This document shows positions 28,584 through 35,928 of a DNA stretch of 35,928 bases, piece by piece. The position numbers and the translations under genes were made by a program. The first letter of the stretch is position 1. The number at the start of each line of letters is the position of its first letter. Below the pieces are notes generated by a model. That model saw only the letters and a list, made by a program, of their open reading frames with translations. It was not told the DNA's origin and did no database searches. This DNA comes from Paludibacteraceae bacterium (lineage in GTDB: Bacteria; Bacteroidota; Bacteroidia; Bacteroidales; Paludibacteraceae), in contig JAGCFX010000040.1 in NCBI GenBank assembly GCA_017649925.1, positions 1 to 35,928 of the forward strand, in the 5' to 3' direction.

Positions 28584-30041
28584 ATGCTTTTAAGCGAATT
28601 ACTATCTGTTATTGAGCCGATTGAAATTATCGGAGCGACAGACAAAGAAATCAACGGGCTGCATTTTGACAGCCGCAAAGTGGGTCAAGGCGATCTGTTT
28701 GTAGCGCAAGTCGGCACAGCGGTTGACGGGCACACGTTCATCGGCAGTTGCGTGGAGAAAGGCTGTGCGGCAGTGGTGTTATCGAACAAGCAATACATGC
28801 CCGAAAAAGGACAAAGCGACAATGCAACGTATGTTCTTGTGGGGAATACGGATAAGGCGTTGGGACTGCTGGCAAGCAAATGGTTCGGTGAGCCGAGTAA
28901 GCAGTTGACATTAGTGGGAGTAACGGGAACGAACGGAAAGACGACGATTGCCACCTTATTATATAAACTCGTGCGCGCGTTAGGGCACAAGGCGGGACTG
29001 CTATCCACTGTGGTCAATTATATTGAAGAAGAGGCAGTTGCAGCGACTCACACGACACCTGACGCGATTGAATTGAACGGTTTATTGAGACGGATGGTTG
29101 ATGCGGGTTGTACATACGCGTTTATGGAAGTGAGCAGTCATGCAATTGCGCAGGAACGTATAGCGGGCCTTGACTTCGACGGCGCATTGTTTACCAACCT
29201 GACAAGAGACCATATCGATTATCATAAGACGTTTGACAACTACCGCGACACGAAGAAACGGCTGTTTGACGGGCTGAAGAAAAGTGCATTTGCAGTGACC
29301 AATAAAGACGACAAAAACGGGCTTGTGATGACGCAGAACTGCCAAGCGGCAGTGCACACCTACTCCACCCGTTCGTTGGCGGACTACAAAGCACAAATCC
29401 TAGAGGAAGGCTTTGACGGAATGCTATTGAATCTCAACGGGAAAGAAGTGTTTGTGCCGCTCGTAGGACGGTTTAATGTGAGCAACCTACTATGTATCTA
29501 CGGTGCGGCATTGTGCCTTGGATTTGAGGAACTGGATGTGCTGCGTGTACTGAGTACATTAAAACCCGTGAACGGTCGTTTTGAAACTATTCACAGCGAC
29601 AAAGGCTGGACGGCAATTGTTGATTACGCCCATACACCGGACGCCGTGGATAACGTCATTCAAACTATCCGTGAGATTAAGAAAGAAGGCGCACGACTGA
29701 TTACGGTGGTTGGATGTGGAGGCAATCGCGATAAAGGCAAGCGCCCTATGATGGCGCAGATTGCGAAGAAAGGCAGCGAGCAGTTGATACTGACGAGTGA
29801 TAATCCGCGCGACGAAGAGCCGAAAGATATTCTAAAGGATATGACAGACGGTCTGACGGCGGAAGAGTTGCGGAATACACTGGTCATTGAAGACCGGGCG
29901 GCAGCGATTCAGACCGCTTGCACGCTAGCACAGCAAGGCGACGTTATTTTGGTGGCAGGTAAAGGTCATGAAGACTACCAGATCATCAAGGGTGTGAAAC
30001 ATCATTTTGATGATCACGAAGAAGTACGCAAATACTGTTAA
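28584..30041 (+). CDS. murE: UDP-N-acetylmuramoyl-tripeptide synthetase MurE, meso-diaminopimelate type
   Basis: The ligase adds the third amino acid to the UDP-MurNAc dipeptide. The 485-residue protein shows the Mur ATP-binding loop GTNGKTT (115-121), the carbamate-lysine region and ATP site typical of Mur ligases (NLTRDHIDYH), and GCGGNRDKGKRPMM. DNPRDEEP starts at residue 406; DNPR is the motif that selects meso-diaminopimelate, so the wall is of the DAP type expected for this group. The spacing to ftsI (12 bases) and mraY (18 bases) fits one operon. Confidence 0.96.
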   Translation: MLLSELLSVIEPIEIIGATDKEINGLHFDSRKVGQGDLFVAQVGTAVDGHTFIGSCVEKGCAAVVLSNKQYMPEKGQSDNATYVLVGNTDKALGLLASKWFGEPSKQLTLVGVTGTNGKTTIATLLYKLVRALGHKAGLLSTVVNYIEEEAVAATHTTPDAIELNGLLRRMVDAGCTYAFMEVSSHAIAQERIAGLDFDGALFTNLTRDHIDYHKTFDNYRDTKKRLFDGLKKSAFAVTNKDDKNGLVMTQNCQAAVHTYSTRSLADYKAQILEEGFDGMLLNLNGKEVFVPLVGRFNVSNLLCIYGAALCLGFEELDVLRVLSTLKPVNGRFETIHSDKGWTAIVDYAHTPDAVDNVIQTIREIKKEGARLITVVGCGGNRDKGKRPMMAQIAKKGSEQLILTSDNPRDEEPKDILKDMTDGLTAEELRNTLVIEDRAAAIQTACTLAQQGDVILVAGKGHEDYQIIKGVKHHFDDHEEVRKYC

Positions 30042-30059
30042 TTTGTTAAATCGTTTATT

Positions 30060-31343
30060 ATGCTATACCATCTTTTTGATTATTTGACGACAGCCTACGG
30101 TCACTTATCGGGCGCGCGGTTGTTCACTTACATCTCATTTAGAGCCATCACGGCGGGTATTATCGGTCTTGGCGTGAGTATCTGGTTCGGGAACTGGTTT
30201 ATCAATTACATGAAGCGTCATAACATCAGCGAGACGCAGCGTGACGAGAAAATCGACCCGTTCAACGTAGCCAAAAAAGGCGTGCCGACGATGGGTGGAC
30301 TGATTGTAATAGCAGCCATTCTGCTACCGTGTCTGTTACTCGGCAAGTTAACGAACGTGTACATGATTCTGATGCTGGTAACAACGCTTCTAATGGGCGC
30401 GCTGGGTTTTGCGGATGACTATATCAAGACTTTCCGCAAGAACAAAGAAGGCCTCAACGGCTGGGTAAAAATCGGCGGACAAGTTGCCCTGGGTCTTATT
30501 GTAGGTCTAACGCTTCGTTTCTGTCCTGCGGTTTCGATGAACGAAGTGGTGACGAGTCATATTGAGAATAATGTAGTAGTGGTTGACAAGAGTCCGGAGA
30601 TTAAATCCACGCAAACGACTATTCCGTTCGTGAAGCATCACAACTTCAATTATGCAGACCTGTTCAGTTGGACGGGCGAGAACAACAAATACCGTTTCGG
30701 TTGGATTTTTTTCGTGCTATTGACCGTGTTTGTTGTAGCTGCGGTGAGCAATGGCGCTAACCTGAACGACGGCATGGACGGCATGTGTGCCGGCAACTCG
30801 GCGATAATAGGCATAGCGTTACTGATACTGGCTTATACCAGCGGTAGCGTTGTGTGGGCAGAGTATTTTGACGTGATGTATATACCGGGCAGCGAGGAAT
30901 TGGTGGTCTTCTTGGCATCGTTTGTGGGTGCTTTGGTGGGTTACCTCTGGTTCAATGGTTTCCCGGCACAAGTGTTTATGGGCGACACCGGCAGTCTAAC
31001 CGTTGGAGGCATTATCGGCGTATGCGCGATGGTGATTCATAAAGAGTTGATGGTACCTGTGTTATGCGGTGTATTCCTGATGGAAAGCGTGAGTGTGATT
31101 TTGCAGACACAGGTATATAAATGGCACAAGAAACGCGGCGAGCACGTGCGTATTTGGAAACGCACGCCGCTACACGACCATTTCCGCACATCTGTAGAAC
31201 AAGTGCTGAAGGTTGACCCCACATGCGTCATTCGCTTCAAGGGCAGCGGCAAACTGCATCATGAAACGAAGATTGTATTGCGCTTCTGTATCGTGACGTT
31301 GATTTTGGCGGCGATAACTATATTGACACTTAAAATACGTTAA
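30060..31343 (+). CDS. mraY: Phospho-N-acetylmuramoyl-pentapeptide transferase MraY
   Basis: The membrane enzyme transfers phospho-MurNAc-pentapeptide to undecaprenyl phosphate, making lipid I. The 427-residue protein is longer than the E. coli enzyme (360), with an extra segment at about 155-212, a length I associate with Bacteroidetes. Conserved residues are GVPTMGG (74-80), FADDYIK (117-123, D119 and D120), NLNDGMDGM (234-242), GDTGS (308-312) and RTPLHDHFR. The last motif has HDH where E. coli has HHH. murD begins 2 bases after the stop. Confidence 0.95.
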   Translation: MLYHLFDYLTTAYGHLSGARLFTYISFRAITAGIIGLGVSIWFGNWFINYMKRHNISETQRDEKIDPFNVAKKGVPTMGGLIVIAAILLPCLLLGKLTNVYMILMLVTTLLMGALGFADDYIKTFRKNKEGLNGWVKIGGQVALGLIVGLTLRFCPAVSMNEVVTSHIENNVVVVDKSPEIKSTQTTIPFVKHHNFNYADLFSWTGENNKYRFGWIFFVLLTVFVVAAVSNGANLNDGMDGMCAGNSAIIGIALLILAYTSGSVVWAEYFDVMYIPGSEELVVFLASFVGALVGYLWFNGFPAQVFMGDTGSLTVGGIIGVCAMVIHKELMVPVLCGVFLMESVSVILQTQVYKWHKKRGEHVRIWKRTPLHDHFRTSVEQVLKVDPTCVIRFKGSGKLHHETKIVLRFCIVTLILAAITILTLKIR

Positions 31344-31345
31344 AT

Positions 31346-32626
31346 ATGAAACGGATTGTTGTTTTAGGTGCGGGCGAGAGCGGTAGCGGAGCAGCTATTC
31401 TCGCCAAAGAGAAAGGTTTTGATGTATTCGTGAGTGACTGCGGAACGATCACTGATCCGTACCGCGCGTTACTCGATCAGAATGGCGTCAAATGGGAAGA
31501 CGGCAAGCATTCGGAAGAGTTGATTCTAAATGCCGATGAGGTAGTAAAATCGCCGGGTATTCCTACCATCGCGCCGCTTATTCAGAAGTTACAGGCAAAG
31601 GGCACTCCGATTATTTCGGAGATTGAGTTTGCCTCGCGCTATACACACGCGAAAATGATCTGTATTACGGGTTCCAATGGCAAAACGACCACTACCTCTT
31701 TGATTTACTATATCTTACGCCAAGCGGGATTAAATGTCGGTTTGGCAGGAAACATTGGCAACTCGTTGGCATTGCAAGTGGCGCATGAAGACCATGACTA
31801 CTATGTGATAGAGTTGAGTTCTTTCCAGCTAGATAACATGTACGATTTTAAGGCAGACGTTGCCATCCTTTTGAACATCACGCCCGACCACTTGGACAGA
31901 TACGACTTTAAGTTCCAGAATTATATCGACGCCAAGTTCCGCATCACACGCAATCAGACGAAAGAAGACTCGTTCATATATTGGGCGGAGGACCCGATTA
32001 TTGACCGCGAGATGAAGAAGTTACAATTAGGCGCAACACTCTATCCGTATGGTTTTACTCAACCTAACCCTCTGCCTGTCAGCGAAGAGGAATTGGCATT
32101 GAAAGGTCGGCATAATGTATTGAACTCCATGGCAGCAACCATTGCAGCCAATGTACTGAAAATCAAGAATGAAGTTATCCGCGAGAGTTTGATGACCTTC
32201 CAAGGAGTGGAACACCGTTTGCAATATGTAGCGACCGTCAGAGGTGTGCGGTGGATCAATGACAGCAAAGCCACGAACGTCAATAGTTGTTGGTATGCTT
32301 TGGAAAGTATGACCACACCGACCGTATTGATTTTGGGCGGTAAGGATAAAGGAAATGACTACAGCGAGATTGACGAGTTGGTGAAAGAGAAATGCCACAC
32401 GCTGGTCTTCATGGGACTGCATAACGAGAAGTTACGTGAACACTTCGGCGGTTTCGGACTTAACATCATTGACACGGATAACCTGCATGACGCTATTCAA
32501 GGTGCTTATGAGGCAGCGCAGGAAGGCGACACAGTGTTGCTCAGTCCCTGCTGCGCAAGTTTCGATTTATTCAAGAGTTACGAAGATCGCGGCGAGCAGT
32601 TTATGGCAGCCGTCCGCGCATTATAA
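31346..32626 (+). CDS. murD: UDP-N-acetylmuramoylalanine-D-glutamate ligase MurD
   Basis: The cytoplasmic ligase adds D-glutamate to UDP-MurNAc-L-alanine. The 426-residue protein begins with a Rossmann-like start (RIVVLGAGESGSGAAILA) and has the ATP loop ITGSNGKTTTTS (107-118), the central LLNITPDHLDRYDF region and WINDSKATN in the C-terminal domain. The order murE-mraY-murD-ftsW-murG is the standard dcw order, and murF is missing between murE and mraY, as often in Bacteroidetes. The gap to ftsW is 26 bases. Confidence 0.96.
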   Translation: MKRIVVLGAGESGSGAAILAKEKGFDVFVSDCGTITDPYRALLDQNGVKWEDGKHSEELILNADEVVKSPGIPTIAPLIQKLQAKGTPIISEIEFASRYTHAKMICITGSNGKTTTTSLIYYILRQAGLNVGLAGNIGNSLALQVAHEDHDYYVIELSSFQLDNMYDFKADVAILLNITPDHLDRYDFKFQNYIDAKFRITRNQTKEDSFIYWAEDPIIDREMKKLQLGATLYPYGFTQPNPLPVSEEELALKGRHNVLNSMAATIAANVLKIKNEVIRESLMTFQGVEHRLQYVATVRGVRWINDSKATNVNSCWYALESMTTPTVLILGGKDKGNDYSEIDELVKEKCHTLVFMGLHNEKLREHFGGFGLNIIDTDNLHDAIQGAYEAAQEGDTVLLSPCCASFDLFKSYEDRGEQFMAAVRAL

Positions 32627-32652
32627 TCCTATTAACCTAAACCAATAAAAGT

Positions 32653-33888
32653 ATGAAAAAGTTAAATTTACAAAACATTGACCGCACTTTCTGGGGTTTG
32701 TTTATCGCCCTGATTATTGTGGCAATCATCGCGCTTTTCTCGGCGTCCAGTACGCTGGTGTACATGCATCACTCGGCTCTCGGACCTATCGGTCAACAAA
32801 TGTTTTTCATCGTGCTGGGTATTATTGCTGCGTTTCTCATTCAGTATGTACCGACCTATTGGGTGCGTTTCGGCGGGTACATTCTATTGGGCATCAGTAC
32901 GTTGCTCGTGTTTTCAACCATGATTCCCGGCAACCCGATGGTGGTGTCTATCAACGGTGCGGCGCGTTGGGTGCGCATTGCCGGCATTACTTTCCAACCC
33001 TCCGAATTAGCCAAGTTATCACTTATCATCGTAGTAGCAGACCAATTGGCACGTATCCATTCGGAAGAGGATAAGAAGAAGTATTTTTACCGCACGTTGA
33101 TTATTTCGGGCATTGTGATGCTACCTATTATGGCATCTAACCTCTCGACCGCCGTGCTGATCGGATTGATCGTATTCTTCCTGTGGATCCTCGCCCGTAT
33201 CCCCTGGAAATATACCCTTTCTGTTATCGGCATTGCTGTTTTGGTTCTTGGTCTCGGGTACGCGATTGTTGAGTTTGCTTTTGTTCGTCCGCATCGCGAG
33301 ATGCACGGTCCATTCAAGCGCGCGACTACATGGGTGGCACGTATTGACCGTCATTTTGCGGACGACGGAAAAGACAAATACACACTGACGGACGAAAACA
33401 TACAAGAGGTGTATGCCTCGGTTGCTATCGCCCGCGGGGGCGCAACACCATTTGGCGTTTTCCCCGGCAACAGTAAGGAACGCGACTATTTACCGTTGGC
33501 TTTTGCGGATTATATCTTCGCTATCATCGTAGAAGAGTCCGGATTTATCGGCGCGTTCGCCCTCATTTTCCTCTACCTTGCCGTGCTCTTCCGAGCGTGC
33601 AATGTGTCGAGCCGTTACTCCGATATGCCGGCCATGCTGATGACCATGGGTCTGGCGCTGATGATTACATGTCAAGCCCTTATCTCCATGCTGGTGGCTG
33701 TAGGTCTGGGACCGGTAACCGGGCAGCCCTTGCCACTTATCAGCAGAGGCGGAACGTCCGTGCTTATCACTTCCATCTATTTCGGAATTATCATGGGCGT
33801 GAGCCGCGAACAGATACAACTGCGTGAGCGCGTGAATGAGACGATTGAAGAGAGTCTGGACGATGCACCGATTGTTACACTGGAATAG
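32653..33888 (+). CDS. ftsW: Septal peptidoglycan glycosyltransferase FtsW (SEDS family)
   Basis: The 411-residue polytopic protein polymerises lipid II at the septum together with FtsI. SEDS hallmarks are NGAARW (101-106), QPSELAK (115-121), the large extracytoplasmic loop containing VAIARGG and GNSKERDYLPLAFADYIFA, and PLPLISRGGTS near residue 360. Several membrane helices are obvious. The C-terminal tail after SREQIQLRE is acidic and short. A DUF2851 gene begins 2 bases after the stop, between ftsW and murG. Confidence 0.95.
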   Translation: MKKLNLQNIDRTFWGLFIALIIVAIIALFSASSTLVYMHHSALGPIGQQMFFIVLGIIAAFLIQYVPTYWVRFGGYILLGISTLLVFSTMIPGNPMVVSINGAARWVRIAGITFQPSELAKLSLIIVVADQLARIHSEEDKKKYFYRTLIISGIVMLPIMASNLSTAVLIGLIVFFLWILARIPWKYTLSVIGIAVLVLGLGYAIVEFAFVRPHREMHGPFKRATTWVARIDRHFADDGKDKYTLTDENIQEVYASVAIARGGATPFGVFPGNSKERDYLPLAFADYIFAIIVEESGFIGAFALIFLYLAVLFRACNVSSRYSDMPAMLMTMGLALMITCQALISMLVAVGLGPVTGQPLPLISRGGTSVLITSIYFGIIMGVSREQIQLRERVNETIEESLDDAPIVTLE

Positions 33889-33890
33889 CT

Positions 33891-35114
33891 ATGCCGGAAA
33901 TTCTGCTGCATTACATATGGGAACATTGCCTGTGGGCGGGATTTGAGCAACGGACGACCGACGGGCGTAAGGTGGAGATTCTCTCTGTAGGTGAGCACAA
34001 TCGTGATGCGGGACCTGATTATAGCCATGCGCGGATTCGTATTGATGACCGCGAATGGGTAGGTAACATTGAGATTCATGTGTGCGCCAGCGACTGGACG
34101 AAGCATCGCCATCACTTGGATAAAGCTTACGACACCGTTATTCTGCATATCGTACGGACGGCGGACAAACCGGTCTATAACTCTCGCAGGGAGTTAGTAC
34201 CGCAGTGCGAGTTGCAGTATCCGAGCGATAAAGACTACCTGAGCGGACTCTTTGATGCAGCGCAACAGATGGATAGTGCCATTAGCAGAATAGGCTGCGC
34301 AGAGCAGTTATTACGCGAGCCGGCACTGTTGACAGAAGGATGGAGACGAACCTTACTACGCAAACGATTAGACTGCAAACGCGCCTCTATTGAGCGATTG
34401 TTACAAATCACAAAAGGCAGTTGGGAGCACGCGTTATACATATCCTTGGCACGCAATTTCGGATTCCATACGAACAGCGTACCGTTTGAGGAATTAGCGA
34501 TCAACACTCCCCTATCCTACCTGCAAAAACACCGCAATAACCTCTTCCAATTGACCGCACTGCTGATGGGTCAGGCGGGACTCATCCAAGACGACGAGCA
34601 GATGGTCAAAGAATATGAGTTTCTGCGCACCAAGTTCGGATTAACGCCCCTAGATGCAAGTATCTGGAAGAATGCCCGCCTACGACCGCAAAACAACCCT
34701 GTGTTACGCATTACTCAATTCGCACAGTTAATGTATCAGTCGGAAGCGCTGCTGAGTAAAATACTGGACACACACGAACTCAAAGACCTTGTACCGCTCT
34801 TTGCGGTGGACAAAATGGGACGTAGCAGCATCGATATCTTGCTAATTAACACCGTTATCCCATACAAGTACGCTTATGCACTGCATCGTAACGATAGAAA
34901 GCAAGCGGAGCAAGCCATGGCACTGATGGACAAGATTGCAGCGGAAAACAATACCATTGTGCGGCAATGGCGCGTGTTGGGACAAGAGGTCAAGAGTGCA
35001 GCAGATACGCAAGCATTGCTACACCTGTATCAGAACTACTGCCAGCATCACGAATGCATCAATTGTGAGGTAGGATACAAGATTTTCCAAGACAAGCAAC
35101 TGAAACTATTCTAA
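33891..35114 (+). CDS. DUF2851 family protein inserted in the dcw cluster
   Basis: The 407-residue protein matches the DUF2851 family known from Bacteroidetes, from its N-terminal signature (EHNRDAGPDYSHARIRIDD, then WVGNIEIHV and SDWTKHRHHLDKAYDTVILHIV). The D, E and H residues in that part resemble a nuclease-like metal site, but that is only my reading. The C-terminal half is helical and ends with a Cys/His cluster (YQNYCQHHECINCEVG). No signal peptide or membrane helix is seen. It is 2 bases from both ftsW and murG, so it is co-expressed with cell wall genes. Its function is unknown. Confidence 0.85.
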   Translation: MPEILLHYIWEHCLWAGFEQRTTDGRKVEILSVGEHNRDAGPDYSHARIRIDDREWVGNIEIHVCASDWTKHRHHLDKAYDTVILHIVRTADKPVYNSRRELVPQCELQYPSDKDYLSGLFDAAQQMDSAISRIGCAEQLLREPALLTEGWRRTLLRKRLDCKRASIERLLQITKGSWEHALYISLARNFGFHTNSVPFEELAINTPLSYLQKHRNNLFQLTALLMGQAGLIQDDEQMVKEYEFLRTKFGLTPLDASIWKNARLRPQNNPVLRITQFAQLMYQSEALLSKILDTHELKDLVPLFAVDKMGRSSIDILLINTVIPYKYAYALHRNDRKQAEQAMALMDKIAAENNTIVRQWRVLGQEVKSAADTQALLHLYQNYCQHHECINCEVGYKIFQDKQLKLF

Positions 35115-35116
35115 AT

Positions 35117-35928
35117 ATGAGGTATTTGATTTCCGGAGGGGGAACCGGCGGACATATCTTCCCCGCAGTAAGTATTGCGAATGCGCTGAAAGAATTGGAC
35201 CCGGAAGCAGAGATTTTGTTTGTCGGCGCTCTCGGGCGTATGGAAATGGAGCGTGTACCGCAAGCGGGTTATAAAATCATCGGCCTGCCCGTTCGCGGTT
35301 TTAACCGTGCCCAGCCGTGGAAGAACGTGTCGGTGATGATTGATCTAATCAAATCATTGCAGCAAGTGAAGAAAATCATTCGTGAGTTCAAGCCCAATGT
35401 AGGTGTAGGCGTAGGTGGCTATGCTTCGGGCGCAGCCATGTGGCAGGCATCCAAAATGGGCATCCCTATTCTGCTGCAAGAGCAGAACGGTTTTGCCGGC
35501 GTGACCAATAAAATACTTCGCGACAAAGCAGCAAAGATCTGCGTGGCGTACGAGAACATGGATCGTTTCTTCCCTGCCGACAAAATCATTCTCACCGGTA
35601 ATCCCGTGCGCCAAAACCTGACAAGCGGTAAGCGGAAGAAGACCGGTCATCCGTCGCTCCTCATCATTGGCGGCAGTCTCGGTGCCCGTACTATCAACGA
35701 TGCCATCATTGCCGGGTTGCCACAGCTCAAAGATGCAGGAATACATGTTGTTTGGCAAACGGGTAAGATCTATTATGAGAAATGCAAGGCGGCATGGGAA
35801 GCAGCCGGTAGTCCGAAAAACATTGAGTGTCTGGACTTTTTGAGTGACATGCCTGACCGTTATGCGCAGACAGATCTCGTTATCTCGCGTGCAGGTGCCA
35901 GCAGTATCAGCGAACTGTGTCTGTTAGG
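35117..35928 (+). CDS. murG: UDP-GlcNAc transferase MurG, 3' end outside window
   Basis: The membrane-associated glycosyltransferase converts lipid I to lipid II. The frame opens at the ATG at 35117 and stays open to the end of the window (270 full codons). Motifs are GGGTGGHIFPA (7-17), GVGVGGYASG, LLQEQNGFAGVTNK, the second glycine loop IIGGSLGAR and SRAGASSISEL close to the cut. This covers the N-domain and much of the C-domain of the GT-B fold; roughly the last quarter is missing. It starts 2 bases after the DUF2851 stop. Confidence 0.95.
   Translation, partial: MRYLISGGGTGGHIFPAVSIANALKELDPEAEILFVGALGRMEMERVPQAGYKIIGLPVRGFNRAQPWKNVSVMIDLIKSLQQVKKIIREFKPNVGVGVGGYASGAAMWQASKMGIPILLQEQNGFAGVTNKILRDKAAKICVAYENMDRFFPADKIILTGNPVRQNLTSGKRKKTGHPSLLIIGGSLGARTINDAIIAGLPQLKDAGIHVVWQTGKIYYEKCKAAWEAAGSPKNIECLDFLSDMPDRYAQTDLVISRAGASSISELCLL

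Overview
The window reads as one chromosomal stretch of a member of the Bacteroidota, most likely order Bacteroidales. The evidence is a SusC/SusD pair, a secreted peptidase with a C-terminal tail like a type IX secretion (T9SS) sorting domain, repeated promoters of the Bacteroides form (TTTG, 20 bases, TAnnTTTG), an FtsL-like protein of the Bacteroidetes kind, lpxH for lipid A, and a MurE with the DNPR meso-diaminopimelate motif. No rRNA, complete transposon or CRISPR array is visible. There is one tRNA, tRNA-Leu(UAG), on the minus strand. Family names come from motif recognition by eye; no database search was run.

Layout. (1) 1-964: the 3' end of a gene that looks like the DUF3987/VirE-type gene of Bacteroidales mobile elements, a non-coding gap with two structured repeats, and an unrecognised 126-residue gene. 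(2) 983-7337, minus strand: a five-gene operon. In transcription order it encodes an outer-membrane beta-barrel protein, an imelysin lipoprotein, a di-heme oxidoreductase lipoprotein, a compact cytochrome c assembly protein, and a LuxR-type regulator fused to a hemerythrin-like domain. It looks like a self-contained envelope iron/heme redox module with its own cytochrome maturation protein and its own metal-based sensor. (3) 7403-14605: housekeeping genes, namely NUDIX hydrolase, hemolysin III/TrhA, adenosine deaminase, aldehyde dehydrogenase, a DUF59/SufT-like Fe-S protein, lpxH, mazG, tRNA-Leu and an M16 peptidase. (4) 14799-24645: SusC, SusD and a Big2 lipoprotein, then an M6-family metalloprotease and a lipoprotein of unknown role. 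No carbohydrate-active enzyme is seen, so peptides or proteins are the more likely substrate. (5) 24946-35928: the division and cell wall (dcw) cluster mraZ-rsmH-ftsL-ftsI-murE-mraY-murD-ftsW-[DUF2851]-murG, running off the right edge.

The most unusual feature is a family of heptanucleotide tracts (sense unit close to AATCACC) embedded in frame in three of the five genes of the redox operon and seen nowhere else in the window. Because 7 and 3 share no factor, the sense strand encodes the same cyclic heptapeptide (SPITNHQ-like) in every frame, while the opposite strand meets a TGA every 21 bases. All four tracts lie in the stop-free orientation, at positions that look like surface loops of otherwise conserved folds. 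Other compact signals include a 14-bp duplication in the same operon, a three-copy CGGGGACCCCA element, a hairpin built from 2 x 3 nine-bp units, a MraZ-type operator lying where the mraZ -33 box should be, and a terminator whose loop holds the -33 box of the next promoter.
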